From assembly GCF_000306785.1 (NCBI RefSeq), contig NC_017955.1, positions 3,224,001 through 3,288,000 of the forward strand: a stretch of 64,000 nt of DNA, read 5' to 3'. Below, piece by piece: positions 39,780 to 49,133 of this stretch. The stretch's first letter is position 1; the number at the start of each line of letters is the position of its first letter. The notes under the pieces were generated by a model. That model saw nothing but the letters and a program-made list of their open reading frames with translations, did no database searches and was not told where the DNA came from. This stretch comes from Modestobacter italicus. Lineage in GTDB: Bacteria; Actinomycetota; Actinomycetes; Mycobacteriales; Geodermatophilaceae. A program made the position numbers and the translations under genes.

Positions 39780-40374
39780 GTGTGCGGACGGCGGTCGACC
39801 GGCCCGCCGGCACGACCCCGACCGGCACGACCGGATCGTCGAGGCGGCTCTCGGCGTCATCGCCGAGCACGGGGTCGCCGGGACGACGCACCGGCTGATC
39901 GCCGCCGCCGCGGACGTGCCGCTGGGCTCGCTCACCTACCACTTCACCGGCCTGGGCGACCTGCGCGCGCAGGCCTTCGCGCGGCACGCCGAGCGGATGG
40001 TGGTGCGGTACGAGGCGCACTTCGCCGCGGTGCGCACCACCGAGGACGTCGTCGACGCGGTCACCGCGCTGGTGCACGCCGACGCGGACGCCGACGACCG
40101 CGACTGGGCGGTGGCCTACGAGCTCTACCTCGCGGCGATGCGCGACCCGACGCTGCGCACGGTCACCGAGTCGTGGATGCGCCGCAGCCGCAGCGTCCTG
40201 GAGCGCTTCGTCGACCCGGTCACCGCCCGCGGCGTCGACGCGCTCATCGAGGGCCTGGTGATGCACAAGGTGCTCTCCACCGGACCGGTCTCCCGGGAGC
40301 AGACCCGGGAGATCATCGCCCGGGCCGTCCGCCCCACCCACCCCGACAGCAGCGAGGACGAGGACACCGCATGA
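39778..40374 (+). CDS. TetR family transcriptional regulator
   Basis: A 198-residue repressor. The helix-turn-helix spans about residues 15-60 (DRIVEAALGVIAEHGVAGTT, ADVPLGSLTYHFTGLGDL), and an all-helical ligand domain follows. ATG 39778 is chosen because translation from the earlier ATG at 39760 would place the whole palindromic operator inside the gene. It overlaps the MFS gene by ATGA, giving the common repressor-exporter operon, self-controlled through the operator at its own start. Confidence 0.93.
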   Translation: MCADGGRPARRHDPDRHDRIVEAALGVIAEHGVAGTTHRLIAAAADVPLGSLTYHFTGLGDLRAQAFARHAERMVVRYEAHFAAVRTTEDVVDAVTALVHADADADDRDWAVAYELYLAAMRDPTLRTVTESWMRRSRSVLERFVDPVTARGVDALIEGLVMHKVLSTGPVSREQTREIIARAVRPTHPDSSEDEDTA

Positions 40375-41585
40375 CGGCCACCGACGCACGCCCGGCACCC
40401 AGCGGGAGCCAGGTGCAGGCGGCCATCCGGGCCACCTACGCCGCGTTCATCGGCGCGGGCTTCACCTTCGCCAGCTGGGCCTCGCGGATCCCGCAGGTGC
40501 GCACCCACCTCGACCTCGGCCCCTCCGAGCTCGGGCTGGTGCTGCTGGCCATCGCCGCCGGGTCGGTGGTCGCGCTGCCGGCGTCCGGGCCGCTCATCGC
40601 CCGCTTCGGCTCGCGCCGCACGGTCACCTCGATGGCCGTGCTGCTGGCCGTCGCGGTGGCGCTGGTCGCGGCCGGTTCCCAGGTCGGCGTGCTGCTGCTG
40701 GTCGTCGGGCTGTTCCTCATGGGCATGGCCAACGGCGCCTGGGACGTCGCGATGAACGTGCAGGCCGCGGTGGTCGAGCGGCTGCTGGGCCGGGCCGTGA
40801 TGTCCCGCTTCCACGCCGGGTTCAGCCTCGGCACGGTGGTCGGCGCCGGGGTGGGCGCGGCGATGGTCGCCCTGGACGTGTCGGTGCTGGTCCACCTGCT
40901 CGCCGTCGCCGTGCTGGTCGGCGTCACGGTGCCGCTGGCGGTGCGCCGCTTCGTGCCGGACGTGCACGACGACGGCGCCGACGCCGCGCCGGCTCCCCGG
41001 GACAGCGCGCTGCGGGCCTGGCGGGAGCCCCGGACCCTGCTGATCGGCGTGTTCGTGCTGGCCTTCGCCTTCGCCGAGGGCGCGGCCAACGACTGGATCA
41101 GCGTCGCGCTCATCGACGGGCACGGCACCTCGGCCGTGGTCGGCACGCTGGGCTACGCGGTCTTCCTGGTGGCGATGACGGCGGTCCGCTGGGCCGGCCC
41201 GCCGCTGCTGGCGCGCTGGGGCCGGGTGCCGATGGTCCGGGTGCTCGCGGTGCTGAGCGTCGTCGGGCTGCTGCTGTTCGTCTTCGGCGGGCACCCCGCG
41301 GTCGCCTTCGCCGGCGCGCTGCTGTGGGGGGCCGGCGCCTCGCTGGGCTTCCCGGTCGGGATGAGCGCGGCGGCCGACGACCCGGCCCGCTCGGCCGGCC
41401 GGGTCAGCGTCGTCGCCTCGATCGGCTACTGCGCCTTCCTCGGCGGCCCGCCGCTGATCGGGCTCCTGGGGCAGTCCGTGGGCGTGCTGCAGGCGCTGAC
41501 CGTGGTCGCCGTGCTGATGGCCGTCGCGACCGCCATCGCCGGCGCGCTGCGCCCCCCGCCGGGGTTCACCGAGCAGGGGGTGTGA
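40371..41585 (+). CDS. MFS transporter (exporter controlled by adjacent TetR)
   Basis: A 404-residue, 12-helix major facilitator: FASWASRIPQVRTHLDLGPS, the loop motif GPLIARFGSRRT, GMANGAWDVAMNVQAAVVER, and a second-half SALIDGHGTSAVV-type segment. The pattern resembles the YbjJ/FucP-like branch. It is translationally coupled to the TetR gene, so its expression should be induced by the repressor's ligand, perhaps a toxic compound or metabolite. Confidence 0.92.
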   Translation: MTATDARPAPSGSQVQAAIRATYAAFIGAGFTFASWASRIPQVRTHLDLGPSELGLVLLAIAAGSVVALPASGPLIARFGSRRTVTSMAVLLAVAVALVAAGSQVGVLLLVVGLFLMGMANGAWDVAMNVQAAVVERLLGRAVMSRFHAGFSLGTVVGAGVGAAMVALDVSVLVHLLAVAVLVGVTVPLAVRRFVPDVHDDGADAAPAPRDSALRAWREPRTLLIGVFVLAFAFAEGAANDWISVALIDGHGTSAVVGTLGYAVFLVAMTAVRWAGPPLLARWGRVPMVRVLAVLSVVGLLLFVFGGHPAVAFAGALLWGAGASLGFPVGMSAAADDPARSAGRVSVVASIGYCAFLGGPPLIGLLGQSVGVLQALTVVAVLMAVATAIAGALRPPPGFTEQGV

Positions 41586-41642
41586 GGCGCTCCGCAGCCG
41601 CCCCACCCGGCGAACCGGACCGGGACCGGTGAGGATCGACCC

Positions 41643-43532
41643 GTGACGAGCACCGCGCCGCAGCAGCCCACGACCGACGCCTGGGGCATCGACGCCAGCT
41701 GGCTCGACGCCCTCGACGAGGAGCACACCGTCGCCGAGGCGACGATCGCCCGGCTGCGGCAGGTCATCGGCACGCCGCCTGAGGACCTCGTCGACCGCGC
41801 CCCGATCGTCGCCCGCCCCGGCGACGCCCTCGAGGTCGACGAGGCCGACGTCGAGTGCGAGGACGGGCAGACCCGGCACGTCGACGGCGAGCTGCCCGAG
41901 GACTTCCCGCTGGGCTACCACCGGCTGCGCACCCCCGACGGCCGCGAGCGCCGGCTCATCGTCTCCCCCGGCCGGTGCTGGCTGCCCGAGGGCTGGCGGG
42001 GCTGGGGCTGGGCGGTGCAGCTGTACGCCACCCGCGGCCGGGGCAGCTGGGGCATCGGCGACCTGGGCGACCTGCGCGCCGTCCGCGAGCTCGCCCAGGA
42101 GCAGGGCGCCGGCTTCGTGCTGGTCAACCCGCTGCACGCGGTGGCCCCGACGCCCGGCCAGGAGGCCAGCCCCTACCTGCCGGCCACCCGGCGGTTCCGC
42201 AACCCGCTGTACCTGCGGATCGCCGACGTGCCCGGCGCCGACGCGGTCGACGTCGAGGACGACGCCGGGCGGGCGCTCAACGACGGCGAGCTGATCGACC
42301 GGGACGCCGTCTGGGCGCTCAAGCGGCGGGTGCTGCAGCGCGTCTTCGACGCCCGGCCGGGCAGCGGCGAGGACGAGCAGGCCTTCCGCGACTGGTGGTG
42401 GCACCAGGGCCAGCCGCTGATGGACTGGGCCACCTGGTGCGCGCTGGCCGACCAGCACGGCCCGGACTGGCACACCTGGCCCCGGGAGCTGCAGGACCCG
42501 CGCGGTGCCGCCGTCCGCGACTTCGCGGCGGCCCGGGAGCGGGAGGTGGCCTTCCACGCGTGGCTGCAGTGGCAGCTCGACCTCCAGCTGCGGGCGGCCA
42601 CCGAGGGCATCACCGTCATCCAGGACCTGCCGATCGGCGTCGCCGGCGGCGGGGCCGACGCCTGGGCCTGGCAGGACGTGCTCGCCCCGGGGGTGAGCGT
42701 CGGCGCCCCGCCGGACGCCTTCAACAGCCAGGGCCAGGACTGGGGCTCCCCGCCGCTGGTCCCCTGGCAGCTGCAGGCGGCGGACTACGAGCCGTTCGTC
42801 CAGTCGATCCGGGCGACCATGGCCGGCGCCGGCGGGCTGCGGGTGGACCACGTGATGGGACTGTTCCGGCTCTGGTGGGTGCCCTCGGAGGGCAGCGCGG
42901 CCGACGGCGCCTACGTCCGCTACCCCTACGAGGACCTGCTCGACATCGTCGCGCTGGAGAGCCACCGGGCGCAGGCGATCGTCGTCGGCGAGGACCTCGG
43001 CACCGTCGAGGCCGGCGTCCGCGAGGCGATGGCCGAGCACGGGATCCTGTCCTACAAGCTGCTCTGGTTCGAGGACGACGAGCCGGCGCACTGGCCCGCC
43101 GAGGCGATGGCCGCGGTGACCACCCACGACCTGCCGACCATCCCGGGGCTGTGGACCGGGTCCGACCTCGCCGAGCAGCGCCACCACGGGCTGGGCACCG
43201 ACGAGGAGCTCGAGCGCGGGCGCGCCTCGCTGCTCGAGCACCTGGGGAAGGTGCCGAAGAAGGCGACGCCGGCCAAGGCCGTGACGGCGGCCTACAAGCG
43301 GCTGGCCGGCGCCCCGTGCACGCTGCTGTCGGCCACCCTGGACGACGCGCTCGCCGAGGAGCGCCGGCCGAACATGCCCGGCGCGGCCGACCGGCCCAAC
43401 TGGTGCCTCCCGCTGCCGGTGCCGACCGAGGAGCTGGCCACCCACCCCGGCGTGCAGTCCGTCGCGCAGGTGCTGGCGAACGGACTGCAGCCGGGGAAGA
43501 AGCGGACCGCCAAGACCAAGGGGAGGTCCTGA
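41643..43532 (+). CDS. malQ: 4-alpha-glucanotransferase (amylomaltase)
   Basis: A 629-residue GH77 enzyme that transfers alpha-1,4-glucan segments in maltodextrin and glycogen metabolism. Features: WGWAVQLYATRGRGSWGIGD, NPLHAV, IQDLPIGVAGGGADAW, GLRVDHVMGLFRLWWVP (catalytic Asp), VVGEDLGTVEAGVREAM (acid/base Glu) and TTHDLPTIPGLW (third Asp). The N-terminal 110-residue extension is usual in Actinobacteria. The C-terminal tail is Lys-rich (KKRTAKTKGRS). GTG 41643 with GAGG upstream. Convergent with the next gene. Confidence 0.96.
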   Translation: MTSTAPQQPTTDAWGIDASWLDALDEEHTVAEATIARLRQVIGTPPEDLVDRAPIVARPGDALEVDEADVECEDGQTRHVDGELPEDFPLGYHRLRTPDGRERRLIVSPGRCWLPEGWRGWGWAVQLYATRGRGSWGIGDLGDLRAVRELAQEQGAGFVLVNPLHAVAPTPGQEASPYLPATRRFRNPLYLRIADVPGADAVDVEDDAGRALNDGELIDRDAVWALKRRVLQRVFDARPGSGEDEQAFRDWWWHQGQPLMDWATWCALADQHGPDWHTWPRELQDPRGAAVRDFAAAREREVAFHAWLQWQLDLQLRAATEGITVIQDLPIGVAGGGADAWAWQDVLAPGVSVGAPPDAFNSQGQDWGSPPLVPWQLQAADYEPFVQSIRATMAGAGGLRVDHVMGLFRLWWVPSEGSAADGAYVRYPYEDLLDIVALESHRAQAIVVGEDLGTVEAGVREAMAEHGILSYKLLWFEDDEPAHWPAEAMAAVTTHDLPTIPGLWTGSDLAEQRHHGLGTDEELERGRASLLEHLGKVPKKATPAKAVTAAYKRLAGAPCTLLSATLDDALAEERRPNMPGAADRPNWCLPLPVPTEELATHPGVQSVAQVLANGLQPGKKRTAKTKGRS

Positions 43533-43544
43533 CCCGCCGGGCGG

Positions 43545-44369
43545 TCAGCCCTGGAGGAACGCCAGCAGGTCGGCGTTGATGGTGGCGGCCTCCGTCGTCG
43601 GCATGCCGTGCGGGAAGCCGGCGTAGGTCTTCAGGGTGCCGTTGGGCAGCAGCTCGGCCGACAGCGGCCCGGAGTCGGCGTAGGGCACGACCTGGTCGTC
43701 GTCGCCGTGCATGACCAGCACCGGCACCGTGATCTTCTTCAGGTCGTCGGTGAAGTCGGTCTGGGAGAAGGCGACCACGCCGTCGTAGTGGGCCTTGGCG
43801 CCGCCCATCATCCCCTGCCGCCACCAGTTCGCGATGATCGCCTCGACCGGCTCCCGCCCGGGCCGGTTGAACCCGTAGAACGCGGTGGAGGGCAGGTCGC
43901 GGTAGAAGGCCGAGCGGTTGGTGGCCACCTGCTCCTGGATGCCGTCGAAGACGCTCTTGGGCAGCCCGCCCGGGTTGGTGTCGGTCTGCACCATGATCGG
44001 CGGCACCGCGCTGAGCAGCGCGGCCTTGGCGACGCGGTCCTGGCCGTGCCGGGCGATGTAGTGCACGACCTCGCCGCCGCCGGTCGAGTGGCCGACGTGC
44101 ACGGCGTCGCGCAGGTCGAGGTGGGCGGTGAGCGCGGCCAGGTCGTCGGCGTAGTGGTCCATGTCGTGGCCGTCGGAGACCTGGGTGGAGCGGCCGTGAC
44201 CCCGCCGGTCGTGGGCGATCACCCGGTAGCCGTGCTGCAGGAAGAACATCAGCTGGGCGTCCCAGTCGTCGGAGGACAGCGGCCAGCCGTGGCTGAAGAC
44301 GATCGGCTGGCCGGTCCCCCAGTCCTTGTAGAAGATCTCGACGCCGTCGGGGGTGGTGACGAAGGGCAC
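43545..44369 (-). CDS. Alpha/beta hydrolase, non-heme haloperoxidase-like
   Basis: A 274-residue alpha/beta hydrolase of the cofactor-free chloroperoxidase/esterase group: [16 protein letters not shown] (oxyanion), [20 protein letters not shown], catalytic Ser in [13 protein letters not shown], Asp in [13 protein letters not shown] and His in [11 protein letters not shown]. In cells it is probably an esterase; bromination activity is an in vitro property of the family. GTG 44369 has AGAGGAGA upstream. It is divergent from the AraC-type gene by 226 bases with no other gene. Confidence 0.92.
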   Translation of the reverse strand: MPFVTTPDGVEIFYKDWGTGQPIVFSHGWPLSSDDWDAQLMFFLQHGYRVIAHDRRGHGRSTQVSDGHDMDHYADDLAALTAHLDLRDAVHVGHSTGGGEVVHYIARHGQDRVAKAALLSAVPPIMVQTDTNPGGLPKSVFDGIQEQVATNRSAFYRDLPSTAFYGFNRPGREPVEAIIANWWRQGMMGGAKAHYDGVVAFSQTDFTDDLKKITVPVLVMHGDDDQVVPYADSGPLSAELLPNGTLKTYAGFPHGMPTTEAATINADLLAFLQG

Positions 44370-44595
44370 GGTGGGTTCTCCTCTGCGGGTGGGGGCACAG
44401 CGGCGGTGCCGCTGTCCCGGACGCTAGGTGCGGCCGCTGAACGCCGGGTGGACCCTGCGTGACGGGCTCCGGACCCTGGCTGCCGACTCACCCGGGGCCG
44501 GCGCGGGACCGGTGGGAGCCTTTACACCGGTCAGCCGAGCGCCCAGGATCGGCCTGTCAGGGCAGCGTCGCCGAGCACCCAGCCAGGGAGCGCCC

Positions 44596-45618
44596 GTGGT
44601 CACCCTCGTCGACACCGACCAGCTCCCCCCGGCCGAGCGCCGGCCCGCCCAGGTCGTCGCCCGGCTCGAGGAGGCCATGGTGTCCCGGGTCCGGTTCGCC
44701 GACCCCGCGGCCGCCGCACGCGCGCGGCTGGACGCCTGGGACGTCGGCGGGGTCGCGGTGCTCCGGGCCGACCTGACCGGGGACCCGGTGCTCGCCCGGT
44801 CGGGGCGGTCGGCCCGCGAGGACGTCGCGCCGGCGGTCTCCTTCGCCGTCCAGGAGGTCGGCGTCGGCATGCACGAGCAGTTCGGCGCGCAGCGGACGGT
44901 GCCGCGCGGCGGCCTGGTGCTCACCGAGGTCGCCGCGCCCTACGCCCACCGCTGGGTCGGTCACGGGGTGTGCCGCGCCCTGCAGCTGCCGGTGAGCCGG
45001 CTCGGCCTGCCCGTCGACGACGTCCGCCGGGCCCTGCCGCTGGCGCACCGCAGCCCGCTCTACGGGCTGGTCCGCGCCCACCTCACCGAGGTCACCCGGG
45101 ACGCCGGGCAGCTGGCCGGGGAGCCCCTGGTGCACGCGCTGGCCTCCCCCACCGTCCACCTCGCCCGGGCGCTGCTCGCCTCGGTCGCCGGGCCGGCGCC
45201 CTCGGTGGCGGACGTGGCCGCCGAGACGCTGCTGACCCGGGTGCGCAGCTACGTCCGCCAGCACCTCACCGACCCGGGCCTGGACGCCGAGCAGGTCGCT
45301 GCGGCGCACGCCGTGTCGGTGCGCCAGCTCTACCGGGTGTGCGCCGCGGCGCAGCTGAGCCTGGAGCAGTGGATCATCGCCCAGCGGCTGGAGTGCGCGC
45401 GGGCCGAGCTGGCCGCCCCGCGCAGCCGGGACCGCTCGATCGCGGTGGTCGCCCGCCGCTGGGGGTTCACCGACCCGTCCTACTTCAGCCGCCGGTTCCG
45501 GGCGACCTTCGGGCTCACCCCCAGCGAGTGGCGGCAGGTCGGGGCCGGCGCGCCGGTGCTCCCCCGGCCGCGCACCGAGGTCGACCTCACCCGGCCCTCT
45601 CCGCCCGCTGGCGGCTGA
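44596..45618 (+). CDS. AraC family transcriptional regulator (AraC-binding-like domain)
   Basis: A 340-residue regulator with an N-terminal AraC-binding-like domain (about 30-200) and a C-terminal helix-turn-helix pair: VRSYVRQHLTDPGLDAEQVA, VRQLYRVCAAAQLSLEQWII and RRWGFTDPSYFSRRFRATFG. GTG 44596 follows AGGGAG at a 5-base spacing. An upstream frame extension has no coding bias. It may regulate the divergent haloperoxidase-like gene. Confidence 0.9.
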   Translation: MVTLVDTDQLPPAERRPAQVVARLEEAMVSRVRFADPAAAARARLDAWDVGGVAVLRADLTGDPVLARSGRSAREDVAPAVSFAVQEVGVGMHEQFGAQRTVPRGGLVLTEVAAPYAHRWVGHGVCRALQLPVSRLGLPVDDVRRALPLAHRSPLYGLVRAHLTEVTRDAGQLAGEPLVHALASPTVHLARALLASVAGPAPSVADVAAETLLTRVRSYVRQHLTDPGLDAEQVAAAHAVSVRQLYRVCAAAQLSLEQWIIAQRLECARAELAAPRSRDRSIAVVARRWGFTDPSYFSRRFRATFGLTPSEWRQVGAGAPVLPRPRTEVDLTRPSPPAGG

Positions 45619-45668
45619 CCGGCCGCACGGGTCGAACAGGTGTTCGACGACCGTGAGAGCATCGTGCG

Positions 45669-45980
45669 GTGGCGGGTGGGATGAACCGGGGGCAGCACGG
45701 CGGGTCGCTGGCCGACCGCGCCGCCCGCTCCGGCGTCCCCGCGGCTGCCCCTCCGCCCGGGACGCCACCCCCGGTCCGCCGGCCGGCCGGCGAGGGCCAC
45801 GGCCGGCACTGCTGGGTACACGACCCGCCGGACGCGCCGGGCACCTGGCCGGGGCTGCTGGTCGAGTGGCGGCAGCGGGAGGACGGCTGGCACGGCCGGG
45901 TGGCCTACACCGTCGTCGGGGACCACGGCCCGGTGCTGGTGGAGGCGTGGCTCCCGGCCGAGCAGCTCAAGCAGGGCTGA
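45669..45980 (+). CDS. Hypothetical protein
   Basis: A 103-residue protein: a Gly/Pro-rich first half (GGMNRGQHGGSLADRAARSG) and an ordered second half (HCWVHDPPDAPGTWPGLLVE, AYTVVGDHGPVLVEAWLPAE) that looks like a small beta domain. GTG 45669 or ATG 45681 are both possible. No family recognised. Confidence 0.65.
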   Translation: MAGGMNRGQHGGSLADRAARSGVPAAAPPPGTPPPVRRPAGEGHGRHCWVHDPPDAPGTWPGLLVEWRQREDGWHGRVAYTVVGDHGPVLVEAWLPAEQLKQG

Positions 45981-46071
45981 CCGGGGAGCGCGGTTTGCGC
46001 AGGCACCCCCGCGGGATACCCGGGAGGGCAGGACGCCCGGACCAGCCGGGCCGGCAGAGCGGAGGACGAGG

Positions 46072-46275
46072 ATGACCAGCCCGCACGACGAACCGACGCT
46101 CGACGACGTGATCCTGCCGGAGGAGCCGGTGACCCGGGACCGCACCCAGCACGGCAAGGACCCGCACCCCTCCGACGAGGTGCTCGAGCACCGCACCGAG
46201 CTCGAGCGGCAGGCCGTGCAGTCCGACGACGCCGACCCGGCCGGCGCCTACGAGCACGACGCGACCGAGGCCTGA
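46072..46275 (+). CDS. Small acidic hypothetical protein
   Basis: A 67-residue hydrophilic, Asp/Glu/His-rich protein (DEPTLDDVILPEEPVTRDRT ... AGAYEHDATEA) without predicted fold. GCGGAGGACGAGG before ATG 46072 is a strong ribosome binding site. Probably disordered; function unknown. Confidence 0.7.
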   Translation: MTSPHDEPTLDDVILPEEPVTRDRTQHGKDPHPSDEVLEHRTELERQAVQSDDADPAGAYEHDATEA

Positions 46276-46299
46276 GCGTCGGCCCTGGGGCGCCGCTGC

Positions 46300-47541
46300 T
46301 CAGCGGCGCTCCAGGGAGCGCGTCCGGCCCAGCACCAGGCTGAGCAGCAGCGCGGCCAGGGTCGAGCCCCCGGCGAGCACGACCACCCCGGACCACCCGG
46401 CGTCGGACCACGCGCGGCCGGCCAGCGTGCCGCCGACCGACGAGCCGACGTAATACCAGAACGAGTACAGCGACGAGGCCTGCCCGACGGCCCGGCCGCC
46501 GAGCTGGGCGCGCGCCGCCACCCAGCCGCTGGCCACGCCGTGCGCGGCGAAGAAGCCGGTGGTGAGCACGCACAGCCCGAGCACCACGCACCACAGCGGT
46601 GCGGGCAGCGTCAGCGCGATGCCGGCCGCCATCAGCCCGATCGCCAGGGGCACGACCAGCCGGCGGCCGAAGCGCTCCGCCAGCGCGCCGGCGGTCGGTG
46701 AGCTCGCCGACCCCAGCAGGTAGGCCAGGAACACCAGCCCGGCCAGCGCCGGGGAGAGCGCGTACGGCGCCGCCTCCAGGCGGAAGGTGCCCGCGTTGTA
46801 GACCGCGACGAACCCGCCCATCAGCAGCGCGGCGACGCCGTACAGCGCCAGCAGCGCCGGGTCGGTGAACGCCGCGCCCAGCTGCCGCAGCAGCGGCCCC
46901 TGCCGGGTCACCGGGACGAACCGGCGGGAGGGCGGCAGCAGCAGCCGGACGGCGACCGCGCAGCCGACCGCGAGGACCGCGGCACCGCCGAGGGCCGTCC
47001 GCCAGCCGCCCAGCTCGGTGAGGAAGCCGCTGAGCAGCCGGCCGGTCAGCCCGCCGAGCGCCGTCCCGCTCACGTACAGCCCGATCGCCCGCGAGCTGAC
47101 CCCCGGGTGCAGCTCCTCCCGGAGGTAGGCGACCGCGACCGCCGGCAGGCCGGCCAGCGCGAAGCCCTGCAGGCCGCGCAACACCAGCAGCACCCACCAG
47201 GACGGGGCCAGCGCGATCAGCACGGCCAGCACCGCGGCGGAGGCGAGGCTGGCCTGCAGGATGCCGGTCCGGCCCCGGCGGTCGGAGACGGGTCCGAGCA
47301 CCAGCAGCCCGACGGCCAGCGCCGCGGTGCCGATCGAGATGGCCAGCGTCGAGGACGCCGGGGAGACGCCGAACGCGCGGGTCAGCTCGGGCAGCAGCGC
47401 CTGGGGCGCGTACAGCGTGGCGAAGACCGCGACGCCGGCCAGGAAGACGGCGACCGCCGCCCGCCGGAACCCGGGTTCACCGACCCGGTGGCCCGCCCAC
47501 TCCTCGGTCACGCCCTGCAGCGTGCTCCTGTGAGCGGGCAC
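46300..47541 (-). CDS. MFS transporter
   Basis: A 413-residue 12-helix major facilitator of the YnfM/drug-exporter type: YAPQALLPELTRAFGVSPAS, the loop motif GPVSDRRGRTGIL and PAVAVAYLREELHPGVSSRA. It may start at GTG 47541 or at GTG 47511. The Mur-like ligase lies 12 bases upstream on the same strand, so the two could be co-transcribed. Substrate unknown. Confidence 0.9.
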   Translation of the reverse strand: MPAHRSTLQGVTEEWAGHRVGEPGFRRAAVAVFLAGVAVFATLYAPQALLPELTRAFGVSPASSTLAISIGTAALAVGLLVLGPVSDRRGRTGILQASLASAAVLAVLIALAPSWWVLLVLRGLQGFALAGLPAVAVAYLREELHPGVSSRAIGLYVSGTALGGLTGRLLSGFLTELGGWRTALGGAAVLAVGCAVAVRLLLPPSRRFVPVTRQGPLLRQLGAAFTDPALLALYGVAALLMGGFVAVYNAGTFRLEAAPYALSPALAGLVFLAYLLGSASSPTAGALAERFGRRLVVPLAIGLMAAGIALTLPAPLWCVVLGLCVLTTGFFAAHGVASGWVAARAQLGGRAVGQASSLYSFWYYVGSSVGGTLAGRAWSDAGWSGVVVLAGGSTLAALLLSLVLGRTRSLERR

Positions 47542-47553
47542 ACCGCGCAGCGG

Positions 47554-49071
47554 TCAGGAGGCCTGCTCGGTGACCAGGTCGCGGGTGGTCTGCTCCAGCG
47601 CCTCCCGGGCCACCGCGACGTCGTCGAAGGGCAGCGGGGCGCCGTCGTCGGTCATCGTCGTCTCGTGCCCGCGGCCGACGACCAGCACGACGTCCCGCGG
47701 GCCGGCGGCGAGCACGGCGCCGGTGATGGCAGCCCGCCGGTCCAGCTCGGTCCGCACGGTCGCGTCGCCGCCGGCCAGCCCCACCCGCAGCTCCTCGACG
47801 ATGGCCTCCGGTCGCTCCCCGTGGCTGCCCTCGTTGGTCAGCCACACCTCGTCGGCGGCGCGGGCCGCGACGCCGAGCCCCTGGCGCTTGTACCGGTCCC
47901 GCCGGCCCCGCGCGCCGAGCACGAGGCGCACCCGGCCGGCCGGGCCGGCCAGCTCCCGCGCCGTCTGCAGGGCGGCTGCCAGCGCGCCGGGCGTGTGCGC
48001 GTAGTCGACCACGACCAGCGGGCCGCCCGGGCTGCGCAGCAGGGTGTTCCGGCCGGCGGGCGGCGCGGTGGCGGCCAGCCCGGCGGCGACGGTGCCCGGG
48101 TCCAGGCCCAGCGAGCGGCCGGTGGCCCAGGCGGCGGCGAGGTTGCCCACGTGCACCCGGCCGACCAGCGGCGAGCTGACCCGGTGCCGGCCGTCGGCGT
48201 CCTCGACGACCAGGGAGGTGCCCTCCGCGCCGGTGCGCCAGCTGACCACCCGGACGTCGGCGTCCGCGGCGGGGTCGGTGGCGACCCGGGTCACCGGGAT
48301 GCGGGCCTGGTCGGCGAGGCGCCGGCCCCAGGGCTCGTCGACGACCACGACGGCGCTGTCGGCGCGCTCGGGGCTGAACAGCCGCGCCTTGCTGGCCCAG
48401 TACTGCTCGATGGTGCCGTGGTGGTCGAGGTGGTCCTCCTCGAAGCCGGTGAACACCGCGACCTGCACGTGCACGGCGTCCACCCGGCCGACGTCCAGCG
48501 CGATCGACGACGCCTCGACCACGGCGCTGGTGGCACCCTCGTCCAGCATCCAGCGCAGCAGGCCGTGCAGCTCGGGCGCCTCCGGCGTGGTCAGCCGGGT
48601 GCTGCGCTCCAGGCCGCCGACCCGCGCGCCGAGCGTGGTGACCACCCCCGCGCACTCCCCTGCGGCCGCCAGCACCCCGCGGACCAGCGTGCTCGTCGTC
48701 GTCTTGCCGTTGCTGCCGGTGACCCCGACCAGCCGCAGCCGGTCGGCCGGGTCACCGGCGAGCTGGGCGCCGAGCGGACCGAGCGCGGCCCGTACCGAGG
48801 GCACCTGCAGCTGCGGCGCTCCCCCGGCCACCGGCCGGTCGACGAGCAGGGCGGCGGCACCGGCGGCCAGCGCCTGCTCGGCGAAGCGGTGCCCGTCGCT
48901 GCCCTGCCCGCGCACGCAGGCGAACAGGCAGCCCGGCGTGACCGCCCGCGAGTCGGTGACCAGCCCCTGCAGCACCAGGTCGGGAGGCGCCCCCGAGGAC
49001 GTGACCGGCCCGGCGGCGACCGCCCGTGCGCGCTGCTCGACCGCCTGCCAGGGCACCTGGGGGAACGCCAC
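47554..49071 (-). CDS. MurE-like Mur ligase family protein
   Basis: A 505-residue ATP-dependent amide ligase. N-terminal UDP-sugar-type domain, P-loop VTGSNGKTT (117-124), EASSIALDVGRVDAVHV, FTGFEEDHLDHHGT, the lysine carbamylation site K228 in YWASKARLF, and the C-terminal ligase domain. It aligns with MurE, yet at 412-421, where MurE has DNPR or DNPA, it reads TNEGSHGERP. It also stands outside any cell-division cluster. It may be a paralogue with another amino-acid substrate. GTG 49071 follows 62 bases of divergent promoter. Confidence 0.85.
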   Translation of the reverse strand: MAFPQVPWQAVEQRARAVAAGPVTSSGAPPDLVLQGLVTDSRAVTPGCLFACVRGQGSDGHRFAEQALAAGAAALLVDRPVAGGAPQLQVPSVRAALGPLGAQLAGDPADRLRLVGVTGSNGKTTTSTLVRGVLAAAGECAGVVTTLGARVGGLERSTRLTTPEAPELHGLLRWMLDEGATSAVVEASSIALDVGRVDAVHVQVAVFTGFEEDHLDHHGTIEQYWASKARLFSPERADSAVVVVDEPWGRRLADQARIPVTRVATDPAADADVRVVSWRTGAEGTSLVVEDADGRHRVSSPLVGRVHVGNLAAAWATGRSLGLDPGTVAAGLAATAPPAGRNTLLRSPGGPLVVVDYAHTPGALAAALQTARELAGPAGRVRLVLGARGRRDRYKRQGLGVAARAADEVWLTNEGSHGERPEAIVEELRVGLAGGDATVRTELDRRAAITGAVLAAGPRDVVLVVGRGHETTMTDDGAPLPFDDVAVAREALEQTTRDLVTEQAS

Positions 49072-49133
49072 GGGAGGAACGGTATGCGGGAACGCGCTGG
49101 TCGGCAGCGCGGGATCCGGCCGGGCACAACCGG

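Noticed and set aside
35095-40398. A 1767-codon minus-strand open frame
   Set aside because: Only its C-terminal 698 codons (EF-G2) look like protein. The rest is antisense to hrpB and TetR and is a by-product of high GC.
40125-43445. 1106-codon minus-strand frame over the MFS and malQ genes
   Set aside because: Shadow of malQ and the transporter; low-complexity composition and no motif.
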